Assembly: GCF_015206895.1 (NCBI RefSeq)
Contig: NZ_JADEXU010000002.1
Span: 42,377-106,376 of the forward strand
Origin: Nostoc sp. LEGE 12450
GTDB taxonomy: Bacteria > Cyanobacteriota > Cyanobacteriia > Cyanobacteriales > Nostocaceae
DNA length: 64,000 nucleotides
Direction: 5' to 3'
Shown: positions 8,445 to 17,391 of the stretch, piece by piece
How the letters are laid out: every line of letters begins with the position of its first letter
Position numbering within the stretch: the first letter of the stretch is position 1
Position numbers and translations under genes: made by a program
Notes under the pieces: generated by a model
Told to the model about the DNA's origin: nothing
Seen by the model: only the letters and a program-made list of their open reading frames with translations
Databases searched by the model: none

Positions 8445-9104
8445 CTACTCCCCACTTAAACGTCGAAGCTGATCTCGAAAATAGCAGAAACTTGGTGATT
8501 GATTATTGCCAATGTCCATAAGGGGAGATATCCTTTCAGCCCAAGTTGCTTTCTCTTTACCAATTGCCTGATAAGCAAGTTTAGACAACTTTTGGCGACC
8601 ACCGGAATATACTACGTCAGCTAACTTCTCCCATGTGCCACAAATCTCATCGTTGGTGTATGAATTTAGAACTGCTTGTTTTGCACTCGGATAAGCTGCC
8701 TTCACTGCTGCTAAATCACCCAAGTACCATGCTTCTCCTTCCTCAATAGCAATACAAAATTGTGTCTTTGGCTTAGGATTACAAGAATTTACGAGTTCAA
8801 GTAGTTCTTTTCGAAAAGCACTCAGGCATCGGTCATCAAGATCGCAAATGATTATCAGGACAGCATGATAATCAGGGGGATAACTGGCAAATGTATTGCC
8901 GTAGCCTTGAATAAGCCGTGGTAACTGGTCGAGCAGAATTCGTTTTTTGGGATCAGAAGTAGATGTTAGATTTTTAGGAATACGCCCTATTCCTTTGTAA
9001 TGATGGATATTAAATGTGTGTTGTTCGGTGTTAATAATTTTTGGGACAAGAATCTCAAGAGCAATTTTACCGGAAATATCCTCAACGAGTATCTCAAAGT
9101 GCAT
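8445..9104 (-). CDS. DUF4276 TOPRIM-like protein, partner of AAA ATPase
   Basis: A 219-residue protein from ATG 9104, chosen because the family begins at a FEILVE strand; upstream in-frame starts would overlap the ATPase gene. TOPRIM-like features are the acidic end of the first strand (ILVE8D), a D-L-D-D motif at 88-91 after a hydrophobic strand, and E121-E-G-E124-A-W followed by D130, as usual in DUF4276. It starts 4 bp after the AAA ATPase stop, so the two are translationally linked. TOPRIM plus AAA pairs include OLD-, Gabija- and AbiL-type phage defence, but DUF4276 pairs are not well characterised. The classical ExG is ED here. Confidence 0.75.
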   Translation of the reverse strand: MHFEILVEDISGKIALEILVPKIINTEQHTFNIHHYKGIGRIPKNLTSTSDPKKRILLDQLPRLIQGYGNTFASYPPDYHAVLIIICDLDDRCLSAFRKELLELVNSCNPKPKTQFCIAIEEGEAWYLGDLAAVKAAYPSAKQAVLNSYTNDEICGTWEKLADVVYSGGRQKLSKLAYQAIGKEKATWAERISPLMDIGNNQSPSFCYFRDQLRRLSGE

Positions 9105-9108
9105 ATAC

Positions 9109-10401
9109 TCAACTTGCATCCAAATAGTCACTGTACCAAAGTCCGCCAAGAGGTAAACCTTCAGAAACAAGGTTATTGATCAGAGGATCTTCACTAGCTC
9201 GCTTAATTTTCGCAAATCCATCCTCGCCCTTTTCTAAGACCCAAACCTCGTCAGGTTCAAGGGCATCTACAAAATATGGCTGATGTGTTGTTACAAATAT
9301 TTGTGATCCACCTTTCTGACCTGTAGCGTGTTCCCGAAATTCTCGCGCTAGGGTTTCTAAAAGTTTATGGTAAAGTCCATTTTCTGGTTCTTCAATGCAC
9401 AAAAATGGTGGTGGTGAGGGATCTTCTAACAGGAGCAGATAAGCAAATACCTTAAGTGTTCCATCTGACATATTTTGGGCATAAAATGGGTCTTGAAAAC
9501 CCTTGTCGTTGAAACGCAGTAGTAGTCTTCCGTCTGGACTTCTTTCGGTACTAATCTTGTTGACACCTGGAATTTTGCTAGATATTTTTTCAAGTATGGA
9601 TTGAAACTTTTTAGGATGTTCTCTCTCCATAAACTGAACTACATTGCCCAGATTATCGCCATGAATATTCAAATGCTTTTGTGGCCCAGCCAGAGGTAAA
9701 CTTCGTGCAGCATCTGGAGTAAAATAGCTTAAATACCACCCTTCAATAAATCTCCTAAATACAGAAATTCTTGGGTGTTGTTTTAGTGAACCCAGAGTTG
9801 CGATTCCCAGCTTCCGCTTATCATCAAGTTCAACTACCTCGGTTTCTTTACTCTCTTCTTCCGCTTCACCTCTCTGTATTTTTTCTATTAATTTTGACAA
9901 ATCAAAATCACCTTCTTCTTCCTCAACTTGTTTGCCTTCCTGTTCGCCCTTCCATGCGATTCCTCTACCTTCATTGAGAATTAGAAAAGAAAAAGGTTGT
10001 CCCCTGCTTTGTCCTTTTCTTCGTTGTCGGAGTCTCTCCCTTTTTACATAAGGTCTTCCAGATGAGTCAATATCTATTGCCAACTCATAGGTAATTGGCC
10101 GGGCATTATGATCCTCTTTATAATAAATATCAAACTCAATACTTCCCTCTTGTCCTTGGGAACGAATTCTCTCAAAACCCCCACGTCCACGAGAATCACA
10201 CGCTTCCTCTACTCCATTTTTCAAGCAGTCTGCAAGAAATCCAAAAGTGTCGAAAATGGTGCTTTTTCCCACACCGTTTTTACCGATGACTGCTGTCATT
10301 GACGTTAATGGCTTGGCATTCTGTGTGTTCCACAACTTTCCCAAAGTGATATCGCGAATAACTCTATAATTTCTTACCCTAAAGCCTTCTACTTTAGACA
10401 T
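9109..10401 (-). CDS. ABC-type AAA ATPase (OLD/RecF-like)
   Basis: A 430-residue ATPase with a split ABC-type nucleotide-binding fold: Walker A GKNGVGKST (40-48), a signature-like NMSDGT (310-315), Walker B LCIEEPENGL (334-343) and the H-switch TTHQ (H373). Between them lies an acidic, Glu-rich linker (about 153-192). This is the AAA_15/21 arrangement of OLD-family and overcoming-lysogenization-like ATPases. It is immediately upstream of a TOPRIM-like DUF4276 gene (4-bp gap), which makes a two-gene OLD-like system likely. An AGGGG stretch lies before the ATG at 10401. Confidence 0.88.
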   Translation of the reverse strand: MSKVEGFRVRNYRVIRDITLGKLWNTQNAKPLTSMTAVIGKNGVGKSTIFDTFGFLADCLKNGVEEACDSRGRGGFERIRSQGQEGSIEFDIYYKEDHNARPITYELAIDIDSSGRPYVKRERLRQRRKGQSRGQPFSFLILNEGRGIAWKGEQEGKQVEEEEGDFDLSKLIEKIQRGEAEEESKETEVVELDDKRKLGIATLGSLKQHPRISVFRRFIEGWYLSYFTPDAARSLPLAGPQKHLNIHGDNLGNVVQFMEREHPKKFQSILEKISSKIPGVNKISTERSPDGRLLLRFNDKGFQDPFYAQNMSDGTLKVFAYLLLLEDPSPPPFLCIEEPENGLYHKLLETLAREFREHATGQKGGSQIFVTTHQPYFVDALEPDEVWVLEKGEDGFAKIKRASEDPLINNLVSEGLPLGGLWYSDYLDAS

Positions 10402-10487
10402 TTAAGCCCCTTTGCTCAACTAAAGTAATCCTACAAGTTGCTCTAATTATCTGACAATTCTATAAAATTAACACTATGCTTAATTTT

Positions 10488-11771
10488 TTATGCCTTTCCA
10501 CCACGATGTTCAGTTTTCATCCAGCGCGATTGCTCTTTTTGCACACACATCTTTAAAGTCGTCACAATCATCACAGGAATCCAATGCACCATGTAGAATG
10601 ACCCTTGAATTGTTGCCCAAAGCAAAGACCATCCTCGTAAATTTTGAAATTGGTAAAGTCCAGCAATAAAGGCAATTGTCAGAATGATGCTGAGTAGTGT
10701 TTGCAGTGGAAACAGAACTGGATGATGGCTATATAGTATTGTCCAAACTAAGTCTGGTATTAGTCCAATTGGTAGAAGAAATTGCAATAAGAAAAACAAT
10801 AATAAATCTATTTCTTTCGCCCAACCTAAAGTAAGAATTTGAGGGAAATAATCTAGGTAACGCTGATAGCCACCTTCAGCCCAACGACAGCGTTGATTCC
10901 AAAGTTTTTCCCAAGTAGTTACACCTTCTTCCTGAATTGATGGAACTGTAACAAACTCAATTTCTGCACCTGCTAAATAAAGTTTGAAGCAAAGATCCAA
11001 ATCATCGGTGACAGTGTTCTCATTCCAACCTTGACACTTTTCTAACAATTCCCGACGAACTAACATCCCATTACCCCGCAGTTCAGACATTCCACCAATA
11101 GCAATTCGATGGGTTTGCAAAAAGCTATCACAATTCATTTCCATCTGCTGACAACGGGTTAAGAAATTGGTATTAGCATTAGAAATTACTTTTCGCACTT
11201 GCACTGCACCGATCGCTTGCTTCTGAAATAGAGGTACTGTTTGCTGGAGAAAATTGGCAGGTAATTGAGCATCTGCATCGCAGACTAAGATAATCTCCCC
11301 TTGCGTAAAGGGAAACACCGCATTCAAAGCCCCTGATTTACCACCTTTTGATTCCCGTCGATGAACTTGTAAAGATGGAAATTGAGTTTGTAATTCCCTC
11401 AAAACCTGGGGGGTTTCATCGGTACTACCGTCATCAACAACCCAGATATCTACAGAATCGCTGGGATAATTCAATTGGCATAAGCTGTAAACTAGATTAG
11501 CCAAGACTGGACTTTCATTTTTAGCCGGAACTAAAATCGAGACTGGCGGTAAATAAATCTCACTCTCCATCACCGCCGCCACTGGTTTTGCTAACAGCAT
11601 CCGTAATGTTTGCACAGTCAAGATTGCCGTTAATCCCAGCATCAACCATTGTGTTTCTGGTAGCCAGTGCAGCAAACTCACGCCACCCCAAACTAATAAA
11701 ACTACTATGGTTGCTTTGAGACGGCGATGAAAGCTAATATTTTTATCGGGCTGATAGGTGCTTCTTCCCAC
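10488..11771 (-). CDS. Membrane family-2 glycosyltransferase
   Basis: A 427-residue processive-type GT2 enzyme. Two N-terminal helices (about 20-60) precede the GT-A domain: VSILVPAKNE (78-86), VVDDGSTDE (111-119), D165-A-D167, T255-D-D257 and Q293-R-C-R-W297, the D,D,D,QxxRW set of cellulose/chitin/hyaluronan synthase relatives. Further helices follow (about 318-400). The enzyme probably extends a beta-linked polysaccharide at the inner membrane from a UDP-sugar; the polymer is not predictable. No PilZ domain is present. It begins 8 bp after the NTF2-like gene, so they form an operon. Confidence 0.87.
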   Translation of the reverse strand: MGRSTYQPDKNISFHRRLKATIVVLLVWGGVSLLHWLPETQWLMLGLTAILTVQTLRMLLAKPVAAVMESEIYLPPVSILVPAKNESPVLANLVYSLCQLNYPSDSVDIWVVDDGSTDETPQVLRELQTQFPSLQVHRRESKGGKSGALNAVFPFTQGEIILVCDADAQLPANFLQQTVPLFQKQAIGAVQVRKVISNANTNFLTRCQQMEMNCDSFLQTHRIAIGGMSELRGNGMLVRRELLEKCQGWNENTVTDDLDLCFKLYLAGAEIEFVTVPSIQEEGVTTWEKLWNQRCRWAEGGYQRYLDYFPQILTLGWAKEIDLLLFFLLQFLLPIGLIPDLVWTILYSHHPVLFPLQTLLSIILTIAFIAGLYQFQNLRGWSLLWATIQGSFYMVHWIPVMIVTTLKMCVQKEQSRWMKTEHRGGKA

Positions 11772-11779
11772 TTTATTTG

Positions 11780-12418
11780 CTATATCCTTTCGGTTCGTGG
11801 CTTAGTCTTGCGACGTAATAATAGCATCGTCACTGCTCCCAGAAGGAAACCGCCCACACCTGCTGCAACTGCTAGAATCCGCCCCAATTGTTGAGCAGCA
11901 TTTAGCACTGGGTTATTCAGTAGATTTGAAGAAAAATGCAGCGATTGAATCGTCCATTTATCTTGGAGTTTTTGCAGCACTGCTGTCCATCGCAACGCCA
12001 TATCAGCCGCTTTGCCATCTTTGAAAGAAAAAGATGCGATCGCTTCTCCAGAGGCAACATCTATATCTGGAGTAAGAAATGTTCTAAGAGTATCTCCCTT
12101 CAGTTGCATTTTGATATCTTTGATGGAATTGGAAAACTGCTGATTCCAGTACTTTTCAAATTCAGGAACTTTGTTAAAAGTCTGGTTATCAACTGTTGTG
12201 ATTGTGAAGTTTGGGTGCAAGTAAGGCTGTATTTTGGTAAAATCGCGGGTGTTTATGGCTTGGAGGGCAATATCCCGTGTGCGAATAATTGCATTTATCT
12301 CCTGTGGGTTGACATCTGCCAAAGCGGATTGGGGTAGATTCCAAATTACCAGCACTAACAAAACACTCCAAAGTAGCTGAGTGTATTTGTATATACTTGC
12401 CTGTCTCTGTTTGATCAT
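11780..12418 (-). CDS. Membrane-anchored NTF2/SnoaL-like domain protein
   Basis: A 212-residue protein with an N-terminal hydrophobic segment ending in ALA (residues 14-35; a signal peptide or signal anchor), a SnoaL/DUF4440-like central domain (about 40-160: INAIIRTRDIALQAINTRDF...PYLHPNFTITTVDN...WTAVLQKLQDKWTIQSLHF), and a C-terminal membrane helix (about 182-202) followed by a basic tail. The NTF2-like cup would sit in the periplasm. It is 8 bp upstream of the membrane glycosyltransferase, and could hold or present glycan; this is inference. Confidence 0.7.
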   Translation of the reverse strand: MIKQRQASIYKYTQLLWSVLLVLVIWNLPQSALADVNPQEINAIIRTRDIALQAINTRDFTKIQPYLHPNFTITTVDNQTFNKVPEFEKYWNQQFSNSIKDIKMQLKGDTLRTFLTPDIDVASGEAIASFSFKDGKAADMALRWTAVLQKLQDKWTIQSLHFSSNLLNNPVLNAAQQLGRILAVAAGVGGFLLGAVTMLLLRRKTKPRTERI

Positions 12419-12480
12419 CTAAAAAACCTGTAGATTGAGTGACACATACCGAGAATTTTTTAATATTACTATCCACATTT

Positions 12481-12657
12481 AGCACTTCTTTTTGTTAGAC
12501 ATAAAGAAATACAAAAACAAGTGCAATACTTTTCGGTTAAGGGGGAAAGGGGAAAGGGAAAGGGTTTGAATTTCCCTTTCCCCATTACCCTTTAACCTTT
12601 CCCCAGACCAAAAGAGAGATTATTGGGTTTAACCGAAAAGTATTGAAAAGAAGTGCT
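12481..12657. repeat. Nested inverted-repeat element in a 448-bp intergenic region
   Basis: A 12-bp outer arm (12481-12492) pairs with 12646-12657 and a 17-bp inner arm (12524-12540) pairs perfectly with 12629-12645. The right arms are contiguous while the left arms are separated by 31 bp, as if something had inserted. The core holds a G-rich/C-rich hairpin (GGGGAAAGGG versus CCCTTTCCCC). No reading frame is present. It resembles a non-autonomous palindromic or MITE-like element. The rest of 12419-12866 contains only a HIP1-bearing stretch around 12780. Confidence 0.75.
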
Positions 12658-12866
12658 GATCAAGTCAATCAGTTTTCTCTAACCCTGATTTTAGGTTAGG
12701 TATTTTCATTAATCTATAATTGTTGACAATCAGTAGGTTTTAACGGAGTCTACTTTATACTTCAAATGACCATTGTGAAGTGCGATCGCTTTCCCGCTCG
12801 CACTTCACCCTATATCACTCAATTTTTTATTTTGTCATAGGCGCGATCACTCCTATGATTTTTGTC

Positions 12867-14996
12867 TTACGAAGCAAGACGACGTAACACTATCAGAGAG
12901 CGGTCTGTAACTGGCACAGTTTGCTCACCCATAACCAACTTTCCTGGGCTAAGGAAGCGAGATTCGTTGGTGTCAATAACTATTTCCCATTCCCTATCCT
13001 GGAAAACATTGGGTAAAGCAAACTCAATCGTTTCGTAGTGAGCATTAAAAAATAGCAGAAAGCTCTCATCAATAATCCGTTCACCACGGCGGCCAGGAGT
13101 AACAATGCCCTCGCCATTCAAGAAAATTTCCATAGCTTTGGCATAACTAACTAGCCACTGCTTTTCAGTCATTTCGCTACCATCGTCATTAAACCAACCA
13201 ATATCACTGATCCCAAAACCGTGAATAGGACGACCTTGAAACCACTTACGCCGCCGAAATACTGGATGCTGATGACGAAAATAAATCAGCTCGCGGGCAA
13301 AATCTAGTAGTTCGGAATTAGACTTTTGTAAACTCCAATCACGCCAGGCAATTTCATTATCTTGGCAGTATACATTGTTGTTACCCTTCTGAGTGCAACC
13401 AATTTCATCTCCTCCTAATAGCATGGGTATGCCTTGAGACAGCATTAAAGTTGCTAAAAAGTTGCGTCGCTGACGTTGCCGTAAGCGGATTACATCTGGG
13501 TCATTGGTTTCTCCTTCTACACCGCAATTCCAAGAGCGATTATGGCTTTCCCCATCCCGACTATCTTCACCGTTGGCATGATTATGCTTTTCGTTGTAGC
13601 TGACCAAATCATTGAGCGTGAAGCCATCATGAGCAGTAACGAAATTAATACTGGCACTGGGATTACGCCCGTTTGCTTGGTAAAGGTCAGGACTACCAGT
13701 AAAACAGTAAGCAAATTGTCCGAGGCTATCATCCTCACCACGCCAAAAATCCCGCACAGTATCACGATATCTGCCATTCCATTCAGACCAACGTAAAGGA
13801 AAATTGCCAACTTGATAACCGCCTTCTCCCAAATCCCAAGGTTCAGCAATCAGCTTTACATCTGCCAGAACTGGATCTTGATGAATAATATCAAAAAAAG
13901 CTGCGAGACTATCTACTTCATATAGTTCTCGCGCTAATGCCGAAGCTAAATCAAACCGAAAGCCATCAACATGCATTTCTGTTACCCAATAGCGCAGGCT
14001 ATCCATGATTAACTTCAGAACTTGGGCATGACGCACATTTAGGGAGTTGCCGCAGCCTGTGAAGTCCATGTAGTAACGGGAATTATCTTTGACCAAGCGG
14101 TAGTACACAGCATTATCGATGCCTCGTAGCGATAATGTTGGCCCTAAATGATTGCCTTCGCCAGTGTGGTTATAAACTACATCTAAAATTACTTCAATGC
14201 CAGCAGAGTGTAAGTCCTTGACCATCTGCTTAAACTCAGTCACTTGTTGTCCGACTGATCCACTAGCGCTGTAACCAGAGTAGGGGGTGAAATAATTAAT
14301 AGAATCGTAACCCCAATAGTTTTTGAGTCCTTTATTTACCAGAAATCCTGGAGAAGATAAAAAGTGATGTACAGGCATCAATTCCACAGATGTGATTCCT
14401 AGTTGTTGGAGATATTGAATTGCAACTGGATGTGCCAGCCCTGCATAAGTACCACGTAATTCTTCTGGAATTTCTGGGTGTTGTTTAGTAAAACCTCTAA
14501 CGTGAGTTTCATAAATAATAGTTTCGTGCCACGGTATAGAAAGTAGTTTGTCATCTCCCCAATCAAAAGACTGATCGACAACAATACACTTCGGCATAAT
14601 TTCGGCATTATCTAAATCAGAAAAAGCGAGGTCTTGTTCTAGTGCATCTAAAGAGTAGCCAAAATTAGCTGGACTATCGCTAATTTCCCCATCAATTGCC
14701 TTGGCATAGGGATCAATTAATAGTTTATTAGGGTTAAAGCGATGACCAAGTTCTGGGGCCCAAGGGCCATGTACTCTAAAACCATACCGTTGCCCAGGCC
14801 CGACTCCTGGTAGATAAGCGTGCCAAACAAAATTATTTTTTTCTGTTAAAGGCAAGCGAATTTCATGATTCTCAGCATCAAACAAACAAAGTTCTACACC
14901 TGTTGCATTTTCCGAAAATAAAGCAAAATTCGTACCTTTCCCATCCCAACTAGCACCCAAGGGATATACATTCCCAGGCCATACAGCTACATACAT
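12867..14996 (-). CDS. glgX: Glycogen debranching enzyme GlgX (isoamylase type)
   Basis: A 709-residue GH13 isoamylase-type enzyme that hydrolyses alpha-1,6 branch linkages in glycogen limit dextrins. The N-terminal CBM48 (about 8-100, PLGASWDGKGTNFALFSENA) precedes the barrel with DVVYNH (272-277), the nucleophile in GFRFD349, the acid/base E385 (IAEPWD) and H456-D457 (VTAHDGF). The length is typical. It is divergently oriented from the sucrose-phosphate synthase gene across an 889-bp spacer, so glycogen breakdown and sucrose synthesis genes are neighbours. Confidence 0.95.
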   Translation of the reverse strand: MYVAVWPGNVYPLGASWDGKGTNFALFSENATGVELCLFDAENHEIRLPLTEKNNFVWHAYLPGVGPGQRYGFRVHGPWAPELGHRFNPNKLLIDPYAKAIDGEISDSPANFGYSLDALEQDLAFSDLDNAEIMPKCIVVDQSFDWGDDKLLSIPWHETIIYETHVRGFTKQHPEIPEELRGTYAGLAHPVAIQYLQQLGITSVELMPVHHFLSSPGFLVNKGLKNYWGYDSINYFTPYSGYSASGSVGQQVTEFKQMVKDLHSAGIEVILDVVYNHTGEGNHLGPTLSLRGIDNAVYYRLVKDNSRYYMDFTGCGNSLNVRHAQVLKLIMDSLRYWVTEMHVDGFRFDLASALARELYEVDSLAAFFDIIHQDPVLADVKLIAEPWDLGEGGYQVGNFPLRWSEWNGRYRDTVRDFWRGEDDSLGQFAYCFTGSPDLYQANGRNPSASINFVTAHDGFTLNDLVSYNEKHNHANGEDSRDGESHNRSWNCGVEGETNDPDVIRLRQRQRRNFLATLMLSQGIPMLLGGDEIGCTQKGNNNVYCQDNEIAWRDWSLQKSNSELLDFARELIYFRHQHPVFRRRKWFQGRPIHGFGISDIGWFNDDGSEMTEKQWLVSYAKAMEIFLNGEGIVTPGRRGERIIDESFLLFFNAHYETIEFALPNVFQDREWEIVIDTNESRFLSPGKLVMGEQTVPVTDRSLIVLRRLAS

Positions 14997-15885
14997 AAGC
15001 GAATTACCAAGAACTAATTTTACTGTTAATAAAAAACTTAAAGATGTCTTTAATAATTAATATAAGTTAATTTTCAGGTTAAAGCTAATAAGTTTAAACT
15101 AAATAAATTACTGTTTTATTGCAACTTTTATCCTTGAAAAGTCTTAAAATCTGATAATAATGATTACTTTACATTTGAAAATAGAATTTTTAATCGTCAG
15201 GTGATAATATTGGCAACATCCTTGTTACTTTTGAAGTCATAAATATGCTAACAAGTTTATCTGCACATCTTTTCAGTTTCATAACTCTACGAAAAATAGC
15301 AAATACCGACATCTACCAAAATGAATAAAATTATTTATATCAGCGTGTAGATTTACTTAAAATATATTTTATGAGAACATTATATAACTTTTTGCACTTA
15401 CTTATTGTTGTAATATTTGTATCTGATAGCAAGCATGATCTTGAGTGATAGAACTGCCCAATAAATATGGATTTCCTTTAGCCAATGCGTTGTTGTGGAA
15501 GAAATAAATTTACTATCTACTAAATGTATTGATATATTTTGAGCGGCAAAAGATACAGATAAAAGTGAAACTACGGAATAAAAGCAAGAATACGTTGAAT
15601 TTTAAAGACAAATATCACCTTACCATTTATGCCATCCGGTATATGTGCGCGAACCGCAATAGCGATTAACTTAAATATTAGGAAAATGCGCGAATTGGCT
15701 GGGTTTAAGCTAAAGGGAATCAATAAAAGCCCTTTGGCTTACTTTTTTAGCGATGGTATTGACGTACAGTCTCACTGCCTGCGTTTTTCAAGCCTTGGGA
15801 GTTTTTAACAAGCTCACTAAGCTGTTATGCTGCCGTGTTCAGGCAAAATCTCTAGTAGAAATCAACCTGTATTAGGAAATGGGCG
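14997..15885. other. 889-bp spacer between divergent glgX and sps genes
   Basis: No convincing gene was found. The first 600 bp are very AT-rich and likely hold the two divergent promoters. From about 15630 the composition changes and a terminator-like hairpin lies at 15707-15740. A short ATG frame (15629-15808) runs through this hairpin and is probably chance. Confidence 0.5.
15707..15750 (+). terminator. Terminator-like hairpin in the sps leader
   Basis: An 11-bp stem, 15707-15717 with 15730-15740 (one G-T pair), has a 12-nt A-rich loop and is followed by ACTTTTTTAG. On the plus strand this is the form of an intrinsic terminator. No plus-strand gene ends here, and the sps start is 136 bp further on. 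It may be a leader attenuator or end a small RNA. Confidence 0.55.
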
Positions 15886-17391
15886 ATGCACATTGGATTT
15901 CTCAACCCTCAAGGCAATTTTGATTCAAACAATAGTCACATAACCAAACACCCAGATTTTGGGGGTCAACTGATTTACGTTAAGCAAGTCGCCATAGCTA
16001 TAGCCGAAAAGGGACACAAAGTTGATATTCTCACCCGTCAAATTATTGACCCGGAATGGCCAGAATTTGCCGAAGCGTTTGACACTTATCCAGGAATCGA
16101 TAACGTCCGCATTATCCGCTTACCAGCTGGGCCAAAAGAATTTCTTCCCAAAGAGTTGTTATGGACTCATCTGATTAGTGATTGGGTACCCAATATCTTG
16201 GAATTTTATCAACAGCAAGGTGGCTTACCCGATGCTATGACTGCTCACTACGCCGATGGAGGGCTGTGTGGCGTTCTAATTGAAGAGGATACAGGCATAC
16301 CTTTTACCTTTACTGCTCATTCTCTTGGTGCCCAAAAGATGGACAAGCTGGAAGTCACTTCAGAGAATCTGTTAGAAATAGATGAGCAATTCCATTTTAA
16401 ATATCGCATCCTAGCCGAACGCCTGAGCATGAATCGCTCGGTCGTTAATATCACCAGTACACGACAAGAACGCTTTCAACAGTATTCTCATCGAGTTTAT
16501 AGGAGTGCAGTGGATGTAGACAATGACAACCGCTTTGCAGTGATTCCACCGGGAGCAGATTTCTCGATTTTCGGTGCAAAAGCACGTTCCGAAAATGAGA
16601 AAGCGACTGAAGAGTTCATTCAGGAGCGATTGGCACGGGATATTGCAGAGCCACGTAGAGATTTGCCTGTCATTGTAGCATCCAGTCGATTAGAGCTTAA
16701 AAAAAACATATTAGGGCTAGTGCAAGCCTTCGCAATCAGTCCAACACTTCAGGAACGAGCTAACTTGATGTTGCTTACAGGGGGACTGGACGATCCCTTA
16801 CGAGAAGAGGCTAGTGACAGCATAGCTGAAGAGGTATTAGCCCCCATTCGAGAGGTGGTCAAGGAAAACGACTTGTGGGGCAAGATTAGTGCATTTGGCT
16901 TGTCAGATCAGTCTCAAGAGTCACTGGCAGCAGCCTATCGGTTTATGGTTAAACGCCGCTCGGTATTTGCGCTGACAGCACTTTACGAACCCTTTGGGCT
17001 TGCTCCTTTAGAAGCAGCAGTTGCAGGTTTACCAGTGGTAGCAACCAAGAACGGTGGCCCTAGCGAAAGCTTGCGACAGGGAAATAAGGAATATGGCATA
17101 CTCGTAGACCCAGAAGATCCTGCTGATATTGCACGAGGCTTGGAGCGGGTGCTATGTGATGCTCAAGAGTGGGACTATTTTGCCCAAGCTGGTCAGCAAC
17201 GGGTTCTGAAGACGTACAGTTGGGAATCTACTGCTGAAAACTACCTGACTTTGCTTGAGCAGATTCTGTCTTTACCGGAAACCCGCGATCGCGCTGAACT
17301 CCTGCCCATCCATCCCTACTTTCGTAATCCAGAATCGCAGACCGATGTTTCTTTGGAAGAATTAAGCGACCTCTACTTTGGGGTTAATTAA
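15886..17391 (+). CDS. spsA: Sucrose-phosphate synthase (prokaryotic, GT-only type)
   Basis: A 501-residue GT4 enzyme. Residues 3-60 (HIGFLNPQGNFDSNN...HPDFGGQLIYVKQVA) and AHSLGAQKMDKL closely follow the sequence of Halothermothrix sucrose-phosphate synthase as I know it, including DFGGQ at the sugar site and the RLELKKN (lysine) and YEPFGLAPLEA (E-x7-E) donor motifs. It should transfer glucose from a nucleotide sugar to fructose 6-phosphate. The C-terminal phosphatase-like domain of some cyanobacterial SPS is absent. Its stop overlaps the convergent haemagglutinin-like gene by 4 bp. Sucrose serves osmotic protection and heterocyst nutrition in such cyanobacteria. Confidence 0.88.
   Translation: MHIGFLNPQGNFDSNNSHITKHPDFGGQLIYVKQVAIAIAEKGHKVDILTRQIIDPEWPEFAEAFDTYPGIDNVRIIRLPAGPKEFLPKELLWTHLISDWVPNILEFYQQQGGLPDAMTAHYADGGLCGVLIEEDTGIPFTFTAHSLGAQKMDKLEVTSENLLEIDEQFHFKYRILAERLSMNRSVVNITSTRQERFQQYSHRVYRSAVDVDNDNRFAVIPPGADFSIFGAKARSENEKATEEFIQERLARDIAEPRRDLPVIVASSRLELKKNILGLVQAFAISPTLQERANLMLLTGGLDDPLREEASDSIAEEVLAPIREVVKENDLWGKISAFGLSDQSQESLAAAYRFMVKRRSVFALTALYEPFGLAPLEAAVAGLPVVATKNGGPSESLRQGNKEYGILVDPEDPADIARGLERVLCDAQEWDYFAQAGQQRVLKTYSWESTAENYLTLLEQILSLPETRDRAELLPIHPYFRNPESQTDVSLEELSDLYFGVN

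Noticed and set aside
12541..12605. Possible G-rich structured RNA gene
   Set aside because: The G/C-rich runs are explained by the nested inverted-repeat element and show no independent conserved RNA form.
15629..15808. 59-codon plus-strand ATG frame before sps
   Set aside because: It runs through the terminator-like hairpin, has no ribosome-binding site and resembles no protein.
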